DNA of 64,000 nucleotides from Bradyrhizobium liaoningense (GCF_018130785.1 NZ_JAFCJT010000004.1:43501-107500), one strand, 5' to 3'; positions 26,541-36,072 are shown, counted from the first letter of the stretch. The notes: generated by a model from the sequence alone, not told the origin. Numbers and translations are program-made.

Positions 26541-27239
26541 GTGGCTCTCGATCCGTCAGAGTTTCCGGTCCAGGCCGCGCCGTTCGAGCAGCCCCTGACG
26601 AATTTTGCCAGCCGCGTGAAGGGTGGGCAGGCCAGGGTAGTTGCGATCGGCTCGTCAACCACGGCGGGCGAAGGAGGCATCGCTCCGTATCCGCAGCGGC
26701 TGCTGGCGGATCTTCGGATCAAATTTCCAAATGTCGCAATCGAGGTGATCAACCGGGGCGTCGGCGGCGAAGACGCCCCGTTGGAGCTGAAGCGGTTCGA
26801 GCACGACGTCTTCGATCTCAATCCCGATCTCGTCATCTGGCAAGTCGGCACCAATTCGGTGTGGCAAGCCGGCGGTCCCTCGTTCGCGGACACCACGAAG
26901 GCCATCCGCGAAGGTGTCGACCAGCTGCTCGGCGCGAAGCGGATCGACGTGATCCTGATGGACCTTCAATATGTGCCTGCGGTGCTGACGCCGGCCAAGC
27001 GCCAGAAAGCGGACGCCATGGTCGCGGCGATCAGCCAGATCGCCTACGAGAAACAGGTCAACGTCTTCCGCCGCTTCGCGCTGATGAAGGGCTGGCACGA
27101 GGTCGCAAGGATCTCGTTCGACCGTTTGGTCGACCCGGGCGATGACACGAGGCTGCACGCCAGCGACTGGACCACGGACAAGATGACCTGGCAATTGACC
27201 GACGCGATCTTCGCCGCGGCGGCGCCGCACGGCACCTAG
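26541..27239 (+). CDS. SGNH/GDSL-type hydrolase
   Basis: 232 residues. Block I is VVAIGSSTTAGEGG with the nucleophile Ser. Block II Gly is in NRGVGGED, block III Asn in QVGTNS, and block V Asp-His in DTRLHASDW. It hydrolyses esters or acyl groups; the substrate is unknown. No clear signal peptide with the GTG start at 26541, which has AAGGGAGG upstream. The 283-base gap before it shows no gene. Monocistronic. Confidence 0.82.
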   Translation: MALDPSEFPVQAAPFEQPLTNFASRVKGGQARVVAIGSSTTAGEGGIAPYPQRLLADLRIKFPNVAIEVINRGVGGEDAPLELKRFEHDVFDLNPDLVIWQVGTNSVWQAGGPSFADTTKAIREGVDQLLGAKRIDVILMDLQYVPAVLTPAKRQKADAMVAAISQIAYEKQVNVFRRFALMKGWHEVARISFDRLVDPGDDTRLHASDWTTDKMTWQLTDAIFAAAAPHGT

Positions 27240-27283
27240 TCCTGCATGCTCCGTCGGACCGGACTCCGAACGAGCGATAGGCG

Positions 27284-27553
27284 CTAGCCGCCTCGCCTGT
27301 AACGTGGGCGCGGCGGCGCAGCGTTGACCGGATAATACGGATTGACGTCACAGCTCGCCGAGCGGCCTGACGCCGTGGCGCGGCACTGCGGCAGCGACGT
27401 GAAGGAGCAATCGTACCACTCCCCGCCGCCACCGTTCGCGCCTGAGTAGACGTGCATGCAGACCGGAAAGCTGGGATCGAAGGTCTGCGCATGCGACGGC
27501 GCGGCCATGAGCAATGCACCGACGAACGCGATCAGGCCGAATGAGCGAAGCAT
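27284..27553 (-). CDS. DUF3551 family secreted protein (copy 2)
   Basis: 89 residues. A signal peptide ends at SHAQ (about residue 23), followed by FPVCMHVYSG, YDCSFTSLPQC, SASCDVNPYY and a Pro/Arg tail. The Cys pattern and conserved stretch define DUF3551, a small exported family abundant in Bradyrhizobium. Start ATG 27553. It lies 26 bases after copy 1 and is probably co-transcribed. Function unknown. Confidence 0.82.
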   Translation of the reverse strand: MLRSFGLIAFVGALLMAAPSHAQTFDPSFPVCMHVYSGANGGGGEWYDCSFTSLPQCRATASGRSASCDVNPYYPVNAAPPRPRYRRGG

Positions 27554-27579
27554 GAAAAATATCCCCGACATCGCAATCG

Positions 27580-27852
27580 CTAGTTCGACTTCTTGTGACG
27601 CCGGCGCGGCGGCGGTTCATCGAAGACATAGTAGGGATTGACGTCACAGCTCGCCGCGCGGCCCGACGCCGTGGCCCGGCACTGCGGGATTGAGGTGAAC
27701 GAGCAGTCGTAATAGTCGCCGCCACCGCCCCGGCCGCCCGAAGTATAGACGTGCATGCACACCGGATAGCGCGGATCATAGGTCTGGGCGTCGGCATCTG
27801 CCGCCGCGAACAGCGCGGCAATCGCGGTGAGGGTCAGGAGAGGCAGGCGCAT
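27580..27852 (-). CDS. DUF3551 family secreted protein (copy 1)
   Basis: 90 residues. A signal peptide (to about residue 22) is followed by YPVCMHVYTS, YDCSFTSIPQC and AASCDVNPYY, then a basic Arg/Lys tail. It is a clear paralogue of the next gene. Start ATG 27852 with GAGGAAAT upstream. A perfect sigma-EcfG-like promoter lies about 60 bases upstream, so the pair is probably part of the general stress response. Its role in the envelope is unknown. Confidence 0.83.
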   Translation of the reverse strand: MRLPLLTLTAIAALFAAADADAQTYDPRYPVCMHVYTSGGRGGGGDYYDCSFTSIPQCRATASGRAASCDVNPYYVFDEPPPRRRHKKSN

Positions 27853-27909
27853 CGGACATTTCCTCGAATCGGTGGCAACGGCACGCGTTATGCCATTTCG
27901 ATATGGCAC

Positions 27910-27935
27910 AACGGCGCGGAAGAAGCGATTGTTCC
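27910..27935 (-). promoter_or_regulatory. sigma-EcfG-type promoter of the DUF3551 pair
   Basis: On the minus strand, GGAAC (27935-27931), a 17-base spacer and CGTT (27913-27910). It is an exact consensus match, placing the transcript start about 50 bases before the ATG at 27852. Confidence 0.65.
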
Positions 27936-28279
27936 TGTTCATACCTCTCCCGCTTGTGACACGTGGCGAAACAGATGAGACACAGCGCCGCAACGATGCG
28001 AAAAGCCGGAAAGCACCCCGTAATCAACCTGCGCAAAACGCATAACTCGCTGCAGCTGTCCTTCGACAAAGGTCGCAAGCATCCGTTGCAGGAATCCGTT
28101 CGCAGGCCGGAGCGAACGGACTAGTCTTTCGATCACAACGCCGGCCCCGGACCGACGACGTTCCAGGGCAATCAACAAGCAAATGGGCTGAAGGAAACGC
28201 ACATTCGCGCTCGGGCTCTCGGGCGCGACTCCGCCGTGAGCGGGGAGAAGATGCGCTGGCCAGTCTGTGGTCTCAGGGC
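27936..28279. other. intergenic region without a gene, one strong hairpin
   Basis: No coding sequence is supported. A 9-bp perfect stem TCCGTTCGC / GCGAACGGA occupies 28095-28120 with an 8-base loop; the following bases (CTAGTCTTTC) make only a weak terminator tail. The RND gene promoter must lie here, but no consensus elements stand out. Confidence 0.5.
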
Positions 28280-31200
28280 ATGCAAGAGAGCTTCTCGTCT
28301 CCGTTCATCCGCTATCCGATCGGCACCTCACTGCTGATGGCGGGCATCCTGTTCGTAGGCCTCGTGGCCTATCCGCTGCTGCCGGTTGCGCCGCTGCCCC
28401 AGGTCGACTTTCCGACCATCCAGGTCTCCGCGTCGCTGCCGGGCGGCAGCCCCGAGACCATGGCCTCTTCCGTGGCGCAGCCGCTCGAGCGCCAGCTCGC
28501 GCAGATCCCCGGCATCACACAGATGACCTCGACGAGTTCGCTCGGCTCGGCGTCGATCACCATCCAGTTCGATCTCAACCGCCTGATCGATGCCGCGGCC
28601 AACGACGTGCAGGCCGCGATCAACGCGGCGAGCGGGCAGTTGCCGAAGAACCTGCCCTCGCCGCCGACTTATCGCAAGGTCAACCCGGCAGACTCGCCGA
28701 TCATGATCCTGTCGGCGACCTCCGACACGCTGCCGCTGACCACCGTCAGCGACCGCACGGATGCCCAGCTCGCCCAGCAGATCAGCCAGATCCCAGGCGT
28801 TGCGCAGGTGTTCGTCGGCGGGCAGCAGAAACCTTCGGTGCGCATCCAGATCGATCCGGCCAAGCTCGTCGCCAAGGGGCTGTCGCTGGAGGACGTGCGC
28901 AGCCAGATCGCGATCGCCACCGCGGACAGCCCGAAGGGCAACATCGACGGCCCGCGGCGCTCCTACACCATCTACGCCAACGACCAGCTGCTCGAGGCCA
29001 CGCACTGGAAGGACGTGATCGTCGCCTATCGCGGCGGCGCGCCGTTACGGATCCGCGACATCGGCGAGGCCGTGTCGGGGCCGGAGGACATGAAGACCGC
29101 GGCCTGGGCCGACGGCAAGCGCGGCGTGTTCCTGGTCATCTTCAAGCAACCCGGCGCCAACGTCATCGAGACCGTCAACCGCATCAAGGAGAAGCTGCCG
29201 CGGCTGATCGCGGCGATCCCGCCTGCGATCAAGATCAAGATCATCAGCGACCGAACCATCACCATCCGCGCCGCGGTCGACGACGTGCAGATCACGCTCA
29301 TGATCACCATTGCTCTCGTGGTGATGGTGATCTTCATTTTCCTGCGCAGCTTCTGGGCCACGATCATCCCGAGCATCACGGTGCCGCTGGCGCTGCTCGG
29401 CGCCTGCTCGCTGATGTGGGTGTTCGGCTATTCGCTGGACAATCTCTCGCTGATGGCGCTGACGATTGCGGTCGGATTCGTGGTCGACGACGCGATCGTG
29501 ATGCTGGAGAACATCACGCGCTATGTCGAGCGGGGCGAGACCCCGCTCGCCGCGGCGTACAAGGGCGCGGCCGAGATCGGCTTTACCATCGTCTCGATCA
29601 GCATCTCGCTGGTCGCCGTGCTGATCCCGCTGCTGCTGATGGGCGGCATCATCGGCCGGCTGTTCCGCGAGTTCGCGGTGACGCTGTCGATGGCGATCTT
29701 CGTCTCGCTCGTGGTCTCCCTCACCCTGACGCCGATGATGGCGTCGCGCTTCCTGCGCGCCGACCACGAGGCGCGGCGCGGCCGCTTCTACCAGTGGAGC
29801 GAGCGGATGTTCGAGCGGCTGCTCGGCGCTTACGAGCGCGGGCTGGACCTCGCGCTGAAGCACAGCTTCGTCACGCTGTGCGTCTTCTTCGGCACGGTCG
29901 CACTGTCGGCGCTTCTGTTCATCCTGATCCCGAAGGGCTTCTTCCCGCAGCAGGACAACGGCTTCCTCACCGCGGTGTCCGAGATGCCCCAGGATATCTC
30001 CTTCACCGAGATGAAGCGCCGGCAGGAGGAGCTCAATGCCATAGTGCAGGCCGACCCCGCCGTCGATTCCATCGCGATGTTCATCGGCGGCGGCGGCACG
30101 GCGCTGAATTCGGGGCGCATGTATGTCACGCTGAAGCCGATCGGGGAGCGCGATGCCAGTGCGCAAGCGATCATCGCGCGGCTGCGGCCGAAGCTCGCCG
30201 AGGTCGAGGGCGCTCGGCTCTATATGCAGGCCTCGCAAGACGTGCGCCTCGGCGGGCGCGCCACCCGCACCCAGTTCGAGTTCACGCTCCAGGACGCCAA
30301 TCTCGCCGAACTGAACGAATGGGCGCCGAAGATCCTGGCCGGCATGAGAGGCCTGCCGCAACTCCGCGACGTCGCCACCGACCAGCAGACGGAGGGCACG
30401 ACACTGCAGCTCACGATCAATCGCGACACCGCCGCACGCTACGGCATCCAGCCTCAATTGATCGACGACACGCTCTACGACGCCTTCGGCCAGCGTCAGG
30501 TTGCGCAGTATTTCACCCAGACCAACAGCTACCACGTGGTGCTCGAGATCACGCCCGCGCTGCAGGGCCGGCTCGAGGCGCTCGAGAAGCTCTACATCAA
30601 ATCGCCGCTGACCGGAGACCAGGTGCCGCTCTCGGTGATCTGCAACTGGACCAACGTGCCGGTGCGGCCGCTCGCGATCGCGCATCAGGGCCAGTTTCCG
30701 GCCGTCACGATCAGCTTCAACCTCGCCGAAGGCGTGGCCCTGGGACAGGCTACCGATGCCGTGCTGCGCGCGGTCGGCACGATGGGCGCGCCGCCGACGC
30801 TATCGACGAGCTTCCAGGGCACCGCGCAGGCGTTCCAGCAATCGCTCGGCACCGTGCCGATGCTGATCCTGGCCGCGCTCGTCGTCGTGTACCTCGTGCT
30901 CGGCGTGCTCTACGAGAGCTACATCCACCCGCTGACCATCCTGTCCACGCTGCCGTCGGCCGGCGTCGGCGCGATCGCAATCCTGATGATCTTCGGCTTC
31001 GACTTCAGTCTCATCGCCCTGATCGGGGTCATTCTGCTGATCGGCATCGTCAAGAAGAACGGCATCATGATGGTGGACTTCGCCATCGCCGCCGAGCGCG
31101 AACAGCATCTGACGCCGGAGCAATCGATCCGCCAGGCCGCGCTGCTGCGCTTCCGTCCGATCATGATGACGACGATGGCGGCGCTGCTGGGCGGCGTTCC

Positions 31201-31414
31201 GCTGATGCTCGGAACCGGCACCGGCGCCGAGATCCGCCAGCCGCTCGGCTATGCCATGGTCGGAGGCCTCCTGGTGAGCCAGGCGCTGACGCTGTTCACG
31301 ACCCCCATCGTCTATCTCTACCTCGACCGCTTTTCCAACCTGCTTTCGCGCTGGATGGAAGAGAAGCCGGAGGCGGAGGCAGCTACCCCCAAGCAGAAGG
31401 ATGCGGCGGAGTGA
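28280..31414 (+). CDS. RND multidrug efflux permease (MdtB/MdtC-like)
   Basis: 1044-residue inner-membrane proton-driven pump of the HAE1 family, with 12 helices and two large periplasmic loops. The proton-relay Asp pair is in FVVDDAIVMLENI near residue 400. The N-terminal FIRYPIGTSLLMAG and PLLPVAPLPQVDFP match MdtB/C. It needs a membrane-fusion protein and an outer-membrane channel, and neither is adjacent, so it must use partners encoded elsewhere. An IS element lies 36 bases past its stop. Confidence 0.88.
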   Translation: MQESFSSPFIRYPIGTSLLMAGILFVGLVAYPLLPVAPLPQVDFPTIQVSASLPGGSPETMASSVAQPLERQLAQIPGITQMTSTSSLGSASITIQFDLNRLIDAAANDVQAAINAASGQLPKNLPSPPTYRKVNPADSPIMILSATSDTLPLTTVSDRTDAQLAQQISQIPGVAQVFVGGQQKPSVRIQIDPAKLVAKGLSLEDVRSQIAIATADSPKGNIDGPRRSYTIYANDQLLEATHWKDVIVAYRGGAPLRIRDIGEAVSGPEDMKTAAWADGKRGVFLVIFKQPGANVIETVNRIKEKLPRLIAAIPPAIKIKIISDRTITIRAAVDDVQITLMITIALVVMVIFIFLRSFWATIIPSITVPLALLGACSLMWVFGYSLDNLSLMALTIAVGFVVDDAIVMLENITRYVERGETPLAAAYKGAAEIGFTIVSISISLVAVLIPLLLMGGIIGRLFREFAVTLSMAIFVSLVVSLTLTPMMASRFLRADHEARRGRFYQWSERMFERLLGAYERGLDLALKHSFVTLCVFFGTVALSALLFILIPKGFFPQQDNGFLTAVSEMPQDISFTEMKRRQEELNAIVQADPAVDSIAMFIGGGGTALNSGRMYVTLKPIGERDASAQAIIARLRPKLAEVEGARLYMQASQDVRLGGRATRTQFEFTLQDANLAELNEWAPKILAGMRGLPQLRDVATDQQTEGTTLQLTINRDTAARYGIQPQLIDDTLYDAFGQRQVAQYFTQTNSYHVVLEITPALQGRLEALEKLYIKSPLTGDQVPLSVICNWTNVPVRPLAIAHQGQFPAVTISFNLAEGVALGQATDAVLRAVGTMGAPPTLSTSFQGTAQAFQQSLGTVPMLILAALVVVYLVLGVLYESYIHPLTILSTLPSAGVGAIAILMIFGFDFSLIALIGVILLIGIVKKNGIMMVDFAIAAEREQHLTPEQSIRQAALLRFRPIMMTTMAALLGGVPLMLGTGTGAEIRQPLGYAMVGGLLVSQALTLFTTPIVYLYLDRFSNLLSRWMEEKPEAEAATPKQKDAAE

Positions 31415-31450
31415 GCCGGCACGGTTCTGCGGCCTCCGTCATTGCTGTCG

Positions 31451-32491
31451 ATGTTCGCTAATTCGCTGATTGGATCGCGGTAGTCTTGGTCGCGGCGAAG
31501 GCCTTGGGAGTTTGTCCTGCCAAGGCCTGATGGGGTCTATGGTTGTTGTAGTAGACGAGGTACTCGAACAGTTCGTTGGCGAGGTGGTCGAGATTGTCGA
31601 AGGTTGCGCCTTCGATGACGTCCTCATCGAGGGTGCGCCAGAAGCGCTCGACTTTGCCGTTGGTCTGCGGCCGATAGGGCCTGGTGTAGCGGTGTTTGAT
31701 GCCGAGTTCGAGCAGCATGGCCTCGAACGGATGCTCGTCCGGCCTGGTGCGGGCGGCGAACTCGGCGCCGTTGTCGGACAGGATTTCCTGGAAGACGAGC
31801 CCATAGGTGATGTTGAGGGTGTTGATCATCTTCAGGGTCTTGAACATGACCGGCAGCGCCTTCTTGGACGTCAGGACCTCGGCCCAGGCCAGGCGCGAGC
31901 AGCTGTCGATCAGGCTGATGAGGTAGGCCGTGACCGGGGGTGGCGCGAGGAACATGTCGCGCGGCAATTGATGCAGGTCGACGTGGCCCAGCTCCCCGAG
32001 CTTGTCCTTGATAATACGACGTTTCTCCTCACGCATCGCCGGCGTGCGGCGGTTCAGGCGGTAGCGTTTCAGCACCCGGTAGATCGTGATCGGCGAAGGT
32101 ACCGTCTCGCGCGTTTCGCGCAAGACGGCATGAATCTCATAACGGTTCATACCTCGCTTGCGATGGGCGACGATCTCCGCCTCGATCCCTTCCGGCTCGC
32201 GCCGTTCCCGCCACTTCGGACCGCGCCGCCGCGGCAGCAGATCGGCTTCCTCGCCGCTCTGCAGATAGCGATTGTAATACTTGCGGAACGTCTGCGAGCA
32301 GGTCCCGTGGTGCCGGTAGAAGTCGCCGACCCGCTTGAACAGCGGCGATCGGCCAGCCTTCACCGCCTCGTACTCCGGAATCAGAAAACGCCACTTCTGT
32401 AGATAGTTGCGCTCAATCGTCCGGTCGTAGCTATTATCCCGCATCGGATCGGCCTCCAGTGGAGCGATCCAATCAGCGAATTAGTGAACAT
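31451..32491. mobile_element. IS481-like insertion sequence, complete
   Basis: The element is about 1.04 kb. Inverted ends of 28 bp, with one mismatch, lie at 31451-31478 and 32464-32491; each reads ATGTTC(G/A)CTAATTCGCTG at its outer part. One transposase gene fills it. No target-site duplication is recognisable in the flanks (GTCG against GCAC), so it may have rearranged after insertion or have ends slightly different from those proposed. It sits between the RND pump and htpG. Confidence 0.85.
31458..32444 (-). CDS. IS481-like DDE transposase
   Basis: 328 residues. N-terminal helix-turn-helix region (about 35-60) and an integrase core with D156 (GHVDLHQ), D224 (LSDNGAEF) and E266 (GKVERFW). 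The C-terminal RPHQALAGQTP is typical of IS481/IS3-like enzymes. It is full-length with no frameshift, so the element could be active. ATG 32444 has GGAGG upstream, very close to the right inverted repeat. Confidence 0.9.
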   Translation of the reverse strand: MRDNSYDRTIERNYLQKWRFLIPEYEAVKAGRSPLFKRVGDFYRHHGTCSQTFRKYYNRYLQSGEEADLLPRRRGPKWRERREPEGIEAEIVAHRKRGMNRYEIHAVLRETRETVPSPITIYRVLKRYRLNRRTPAMREEKRRIIKDKLGELGHVDLHQLPRDMFLAPPPVTAYLISLIDSCSRLAWAEVLTSKKALPVMFKTLKMINTLNITYGLVFQEILSDNGAEFAARTRPDEHPFEAMLLELGIKHRYTRPYRPQTNGKVERFWRTLDEDVIEGATFDNLDHLANELFEYLVYYNNHRPHQALAGQTPKAFAATKTTAIQSAN

Positions 32492-32543
32492 GCACAATTG
32501 CGAGCCAACGGGTCCGCGCGAAGCGCGGCCCGATGACAGGCTC

Positions 32544-32612
32544 AGCGAAGCAATCCAGGACTGCCGCCGCGGGGACCGTCTGGATTGCTTCGTCGCTTCG
32601 CTCCTCGCAATG
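32544..32612. repeat. palindromic repeat (GAAGCAATCCAG type)
   Basis: CGAAGCAATCCAG (32546-32558) pairs with CTGGATTGCTTCG (32580-32592), 13 bp perfect, followed by TCGCTTCGCTCCTCGCAATG. It lies between the IS element and the 3' end of htpG. A similar short palindrome type is common in Bradyrhizobium genomes. Confidence 0.7.
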
Positions 32613-32630
32613 ACGAGCAAGGCGTTCCGC

Positions 32631-34508
32631 CTACCCGCCCAGCCCCTGCAGTACCAGCCGGTTCAGCCTTGCCGCAAACGCGGCAGGATCTTCGGGCAAT
32701 TCGCCGTCCAGGATCTGCGCCTGTTCGAGCAGGAGCAGGCTGAGATCGTCGACCGCCCTCGAGCCGGCCTGCGCCCTGGTGATCGCTGTCACCAGCGGAT
32801 GGCGCAGATTGATCTCGAGGATCGGCCTGGTGCGCATGCCGCGGTTCTGCTGCGACAGGATGCGCTCGAGCTCGCGGCTCGGGCCCTCGCTGTCGGCGAC
32901 GAGGCAGGAAGCGGAACTGGTGAGGCGCGTCGAGACCTTGACGTCGCTGACACGCTCGCCGAGCGCGGCCTTTATCACCGCGATGGTGGCGGCCTCGTCG
33001 GCCGCCGGCTCGTCCTGCTTCGCCTCGTCTGTCTCGTCGACGCGCGGGATCAGGTCGAGATTGAGATCACCCTGGCTCAGCGATTTCAGCGGCTTGCCCT
33101 CGAACTCCGATGGCATCGAGGTCCAGAAGGCGTCGACCGGATCTGACAGCAGCAGCACCTCGATGCCGCGCGCAGTCGCAGCTTCCAGCCGCGGATTGGA
33201 CTTCAGCCGCTCGATGCTGTCGCCGACGAGATAGTAGATCTCGGTCTGGTTCGGCTTGAAATCGGCGATGACGTCCTTCAGCGAACGCTTCTCGCCCGAG
33301 GTGGTGGTGAAGCGCGACAGGGACAGCAGCTTTTCGCGCCGCTCGAAATCCTCGTAGATGCCTTCCTTCAGCACTGCGCCGAAGGCGTCCCAGATCCTGG
33401 CAAAATTCTCCGGGTCCTTGTCGGCAAGGCTTTCGAGCTCGGACACGACCCGGGTCGCCACGGCTTTCCGGATCTGCGCGAGCTGCGGATTGTTCTGGAG
33501 CATCTCGCGCGAGATGTTGAGCGGAAGATCCTCGCTGTCGACCACGCCGCGGATGAAGCGGAGATAGCCCGGCAACAGATCGGCATCGTCGGTGATGAAG
33601 ACGCGACGGACGTAAAGCTTCACCCGGCCCTTGCGGTTCGGCTCGAACAGGTCGAACGGCTTCGTCGACGGCGCAAACAGCAGCACGGCGTAGGAATAGC
33701 GTCCCTCGGCGCGGTAGTGCAGCGTCATCGCGGGATCGTCGAAGGCGGATGCGATCTGCTGATAGGCCTTCTTGTAGTCCTCGGCCGTCAGTTCGGACTT
33801 GGAGCGCTGCCACAGCGCGCTCGCCGAGTTGATCTGGCGCGGCTCGCCCTCTTCCGGCACCAGCTCGATCGGAAACAGGATGTTGTCGGAATAGGCACTG
33901 ACGACGCGCTCGATCTCGTACGTCTCGAGATACTTCTTCGCGTCGTCTTTCAGGTGGAGGACGATCTCGGTGCCGCGTGCCACGCGCGCCGCTTCCTCAT
34001 CGCTTGCGTGCGCAATCTCGAAGCCGGAGCCGCCGGAGGACGTCCAGGTCCACACGTCGCTCTCGCCGGCACGGCGGCTGACGACGACAATCTTCTCAGC
34101 GACCATGAAGGCGGAATAGAAGCCGACGCCGAACTGGCCGATCAGACCGAGGCCGTCCTTGGCCTCCTTCAGCTTCGAGACGAACGCCTTGGTGCCGGAG
34201 CGGGCGATAGTGCCGAGATGGTCGATCAGCTCCTGGCGCTCCATGCCGATGCCGTTGTCGGCGATGACAAGCGTTCCCGCCGTCTTGTTCGGGACGATCC
34301 GGATCTTGGGCGCGTCGCCCTCGCCCAGCAGCGCCGGATTGGCGATCGCTTCATAGCGCAGCTTGTCGCAGGCATCCGAAGCGTTGGAGACGAGCTCGCG
34401 CAGGAAGATGTCGGTCTCGGAATAGACGGAGTGCACCATCAGGTGCAAAAGCTCGGAAACCTCGGCCTGGAAAGGCTGCGTATGCGCGGCCGTATCTGAC
34501 GTCGTCAT
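32631..34508 (-). CDS. htpG: molecular chaperone HtpG (Hsp90)
   Basis: 625-residue ATP-dependent dimeric chaperone. N-terminal GHKL ATPase motifs are [14 protein letters not shown] (catalytic Glu and Asn) and DNGIGM. The middle-domain Arg lies in NISREMLQ (about residue 335), and a C-terminal dimerisation domain follows. The length is normal. Cytoplasmic. No neighbour shares an operon. No clear heat-shock promoter was identified in the 137 bases upstream. Confidence 0.95.
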   Translation of the reverse strand: MTTSDTAAHTQPFQAEVSELLHLMVHSVYSETDIFLRELVSNASDACDKLRYEAIANPALLGEGDAPKIRIVPNKTAGTLVIADNGIGMERQELIDHLGTIARSGTKAFVSKLKEAKDGLGLIGQFGVGFYSAFMVAEKIVVVSRRAGESDVWTWTSSGGSGFEIAHASDEEAARVARGTEIVLHLKDDAKKYLETYEIERVVSAYSDNILFPIELVPEEGEPRQINSASALWQRSKSELTAEDYKKAYQQIASAFDDPAMTLHYRAEGRYSYAVLLFAPSTKPFDLFEPNRKGRVKLYVRRVFITDDADLLPGYLRFIRGVVDSEDLPLNISREMLQNNPQLAQIRKAVATRVVSELESLADKDPENFARIWDAFGAVLKEGIYEDFERREKLLSLSRFTTTSGEKRSLKDVIADFKPNQTEIYYLVGDSIERLKSNPRLEAATARGIEVLLLSDPVDAFWTSMPSEFEGKPLKSLSQGDLNLDLIPRVDETDEAKQDEPAADEAATIAVIKAALGERVSDVKVSTRLTSSASCLVADSEGPSRELERILSQQNRGMRTRPILEINLRHPLVTAITRAQAGSRAVDDLSLLLLEQAQILDGELPEDPAAFAARLNRLVLQGLGG

Positions 34509-34645
34509 GCGTTTACCCGGTCAATCAAAAGGGGAAGAAACCCGGCATATAACGCGAGGGGATGGGGGATCAAGTGGACGTAAGATATCGCCCTCCCGGA
34601 GGGAAGGCGATTTGTCCATGATGGCCAAGGGGCGGTGAAGCAGGA

Positions 34646-35071
34646 TCAGGTCACACAGCGACCGGGCTGGAGCAGCTTTGCGACCTCGGTCAGCGAGCTG
34701 ACCATCGGTTCGCAGGCAATCGTCGGCCTCTTGCGGCCCTGCTTCTGGTTCTGGAGCAGCATCGGCGGCTTGGCGTTGCCGGTCTCGATGACAGCGGGGA
34801 CCCGCAGCAGCACCGACGTATCAGCCAGATCGTTCAGCCGCATCGACACGGTGCGGGTGGGGACCGGGGCCTGCTTGACGTCGGCGAACCGGTCGGCCTT
34901 GCCAGAACGGTTGACATTGTGACCCACATCTTGCGTGGACCTGTCGGCGACCGCCTGCCAGCGGGCGGCCAGATCATGGCCGGAGGCCAGCTGCACGGCA
35001 CCAACTTGCACCGCACCAAGCGTCGCGGCAATCGCGATGGCACCCAAAAATACCTTTTGAAACTGCAACAT
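34646..35071 (-). CDS. exported protein of unknown function
   Basis: 141 residues. A hydrophobic N-terminus (FLGAIAIAATLGAVQVGAV) acts as signal peptide or anchor. The rest is polar, with CEP and a final RCVT giving two Cys that could pair. Start ATG 35071, favoured because it begins the hydrophobic segment directly; the open frame runs 13 codons further. Family not recognised. The gene lies alone between htpG and a candidate sRNA. Confidence 0.6.
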   Translation of the reverse strand: MLQFQKVFLGAIAIAATLGAVQVGAVQLASGHDLAARWQAVADRSTQDVGHNVNRSGKADRFADVKQAPVPTRTVSMRLNDLADTSVLLRVPAVIETGNAKPPMLLQNQKQGRKRPTIACEPMVSSLTEVAKLLQPGRCVT

Positions 35072-35164
35072 GGCTGTCGATCCCTCGCCCCATGGCGATC
35101 GCGGGAACAACGCGATGGGAGGATCGGGGGTTCTCGGCGATTACGATCACTTAACCGTGTGCGA

Positions 35165-35315
35165 AATTCACCGCAGACCGCACAAAAAAATTTGCAACCG
35201 CTTGGAACGACTCTCGGGCCCGAGAGTCGTCTCAACAGCCGGCTATTCCCCCCTGCCCCATAAGCCGGCGACGTAGGGCGCGACTGTGGTGATGCCAGTC
35301 GCGCCTTACTTTTTT
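35165..35315 (+). ncRNA. candidate small RNA with C-rich loop and intrinsic terminator
   Basis: Three successive hairpins lie on the plus strand where no protein gene is read. First is a 24-bp perfect palindrome at 35207-35230 (ACGACTCTCGGG and its mirror). Second is a 7-bp stem GCCGGCT / AGCCGGC (35238-35269) whose 18-base loop contains CCCCCC. Third is a 10-bp terminator stem GGCGCGACTG / CAGTCGCGCC (35277-35305) followed by TTACTTTTTT. The terminator faces plus, yet the nearest upstream plus gene is the RND pump 3.8 kb away. C-rich loops are typical of alphaproteobacterial sRNAs that pair with ribosome sites. The 5' end is not defined. Confidence 0.5.
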
Positions 35316-35322
35316 CTGGGCC

Positions 35323-35922
35323 TCACTTCGCCTTCGCCGCCAGCCAGTCCCGCCCTTCGCCATAGAGCTTCTCGACCTCAGGCCCCGTGAGGCCCGGCAT
35401 GTCGCGCTTGACCTTGTAGCCGATCAGCTCCTGCATGTAGGCGAGGTGGCGGTAGCCTTCGGGCAGCGCGGCCAGCGCCTGCTGGTCGAGGCGAAGTGTC
35501 GCGGCGGGATCGACCGGGTCGATCCGGTCCTTCTCGTAGATCGGCTGGCGGCGGACGATGGCCCATTTTCCATGCCGCTTCTCCAGGAAATCGTAGAAGC
35601 GTCCGGTGCAGACGACGTCGCAGAGCACGTCGTGCACGGGTGCGCGCTGCGAGATCGTCATCTTGGTTTGCGCGATGGCCCGCTCGCCTGCGAGATCGAT
35701 GCTGGTGCCGCCGAGGAAATGCAGAATGCGCACGCCCTTGGCAAACCCCTCCTGGCTGACGCGCATGAAATCCCGCGCCGGTCCCTGAAACCAGGTGGCG
35801 GACATCCAGCCTTCTTCGTGCCAGACCGTGGCGAAGCGATCCCAGTCGCCGGCATCGCGCCACACCGCCCAGTTCTCGACGAGGTCGCGGATGGCGAGGC
35901 GGTCGAGGAGCGCTTGGTCCAT
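35323..35922 (-). CDS. NTF2/SnoaL-like domain protein
   Basis: 199 residues. The N-terminal MDQALLDRLAIRDLVENWAV and the pattern W-x2-A/F-D-W-x-R-F mark a SnoaL_4-type cone fold, which includes hydroxylating-dioxygenase beta-like and isomerase-like enzymes. The substrate is unknown. ATG 35922 has GGAGAT upstream; upstream in-frame codons lack a ribosome site. Monocistronic, after the phyR terminator. Confidence 0.78.
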   Translation of the reverse strand: MDQALLDRLAIRDLVENWAVWRDAGDWDRFATVWHEEGWMSATWFQGPARDFMRVSQEGFAKGVRILHFLGGTSIDLAGERAIAQTKMTISQRAPVHDVLCDVVCTGRFYDFLEKRHGKWAIVRRQPIYEKDRIDPVDPAATLRLDQQALAALPEGYRHLAYMQELIGYKVKRDMPGLTGPEVEKLYGEGRDWLAAKAK

Positions 35923-36000
35923 GGGCACATCTCCGATTGGGGCGATGCATGAGGTATGAGCGGCGAACTCGATGGCCGTCAAGCTTGGCAAGCGGGCACG

Positions 36001-36032
36001 AAAAATCCGGCGTGCCCTGCAGCACGCCGGAT
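36001..36032 (-). terminator. Rho-independent terminator of phyR
   Basis: An 11-bp stem ATCCGGCGTGC / GCACGCCGGAT (36005-36015 and 36022-36032) with a 6-base loop. Read on the minus strand it ends in TTTTT, 41 bases after the phyR stop. Confidence 0.85.
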
Positions 36033-36072
36033 CCGATCGTATTCGCGAAATTTCAGACCGTCGGCGCCTTGC

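Noticed and set aside
28267..31461. 1064-codon frame overlapping the RND gene on the same strand
   Set aside because: It is Arg/Pro/Ala-rich shadow coding; the 1044-residue RND frame has clear membrane helices and motifs.
31448..32494. Target-site duplication for the IS element
   Set aside because: The four or more bases on each side differ, so none is claimed.
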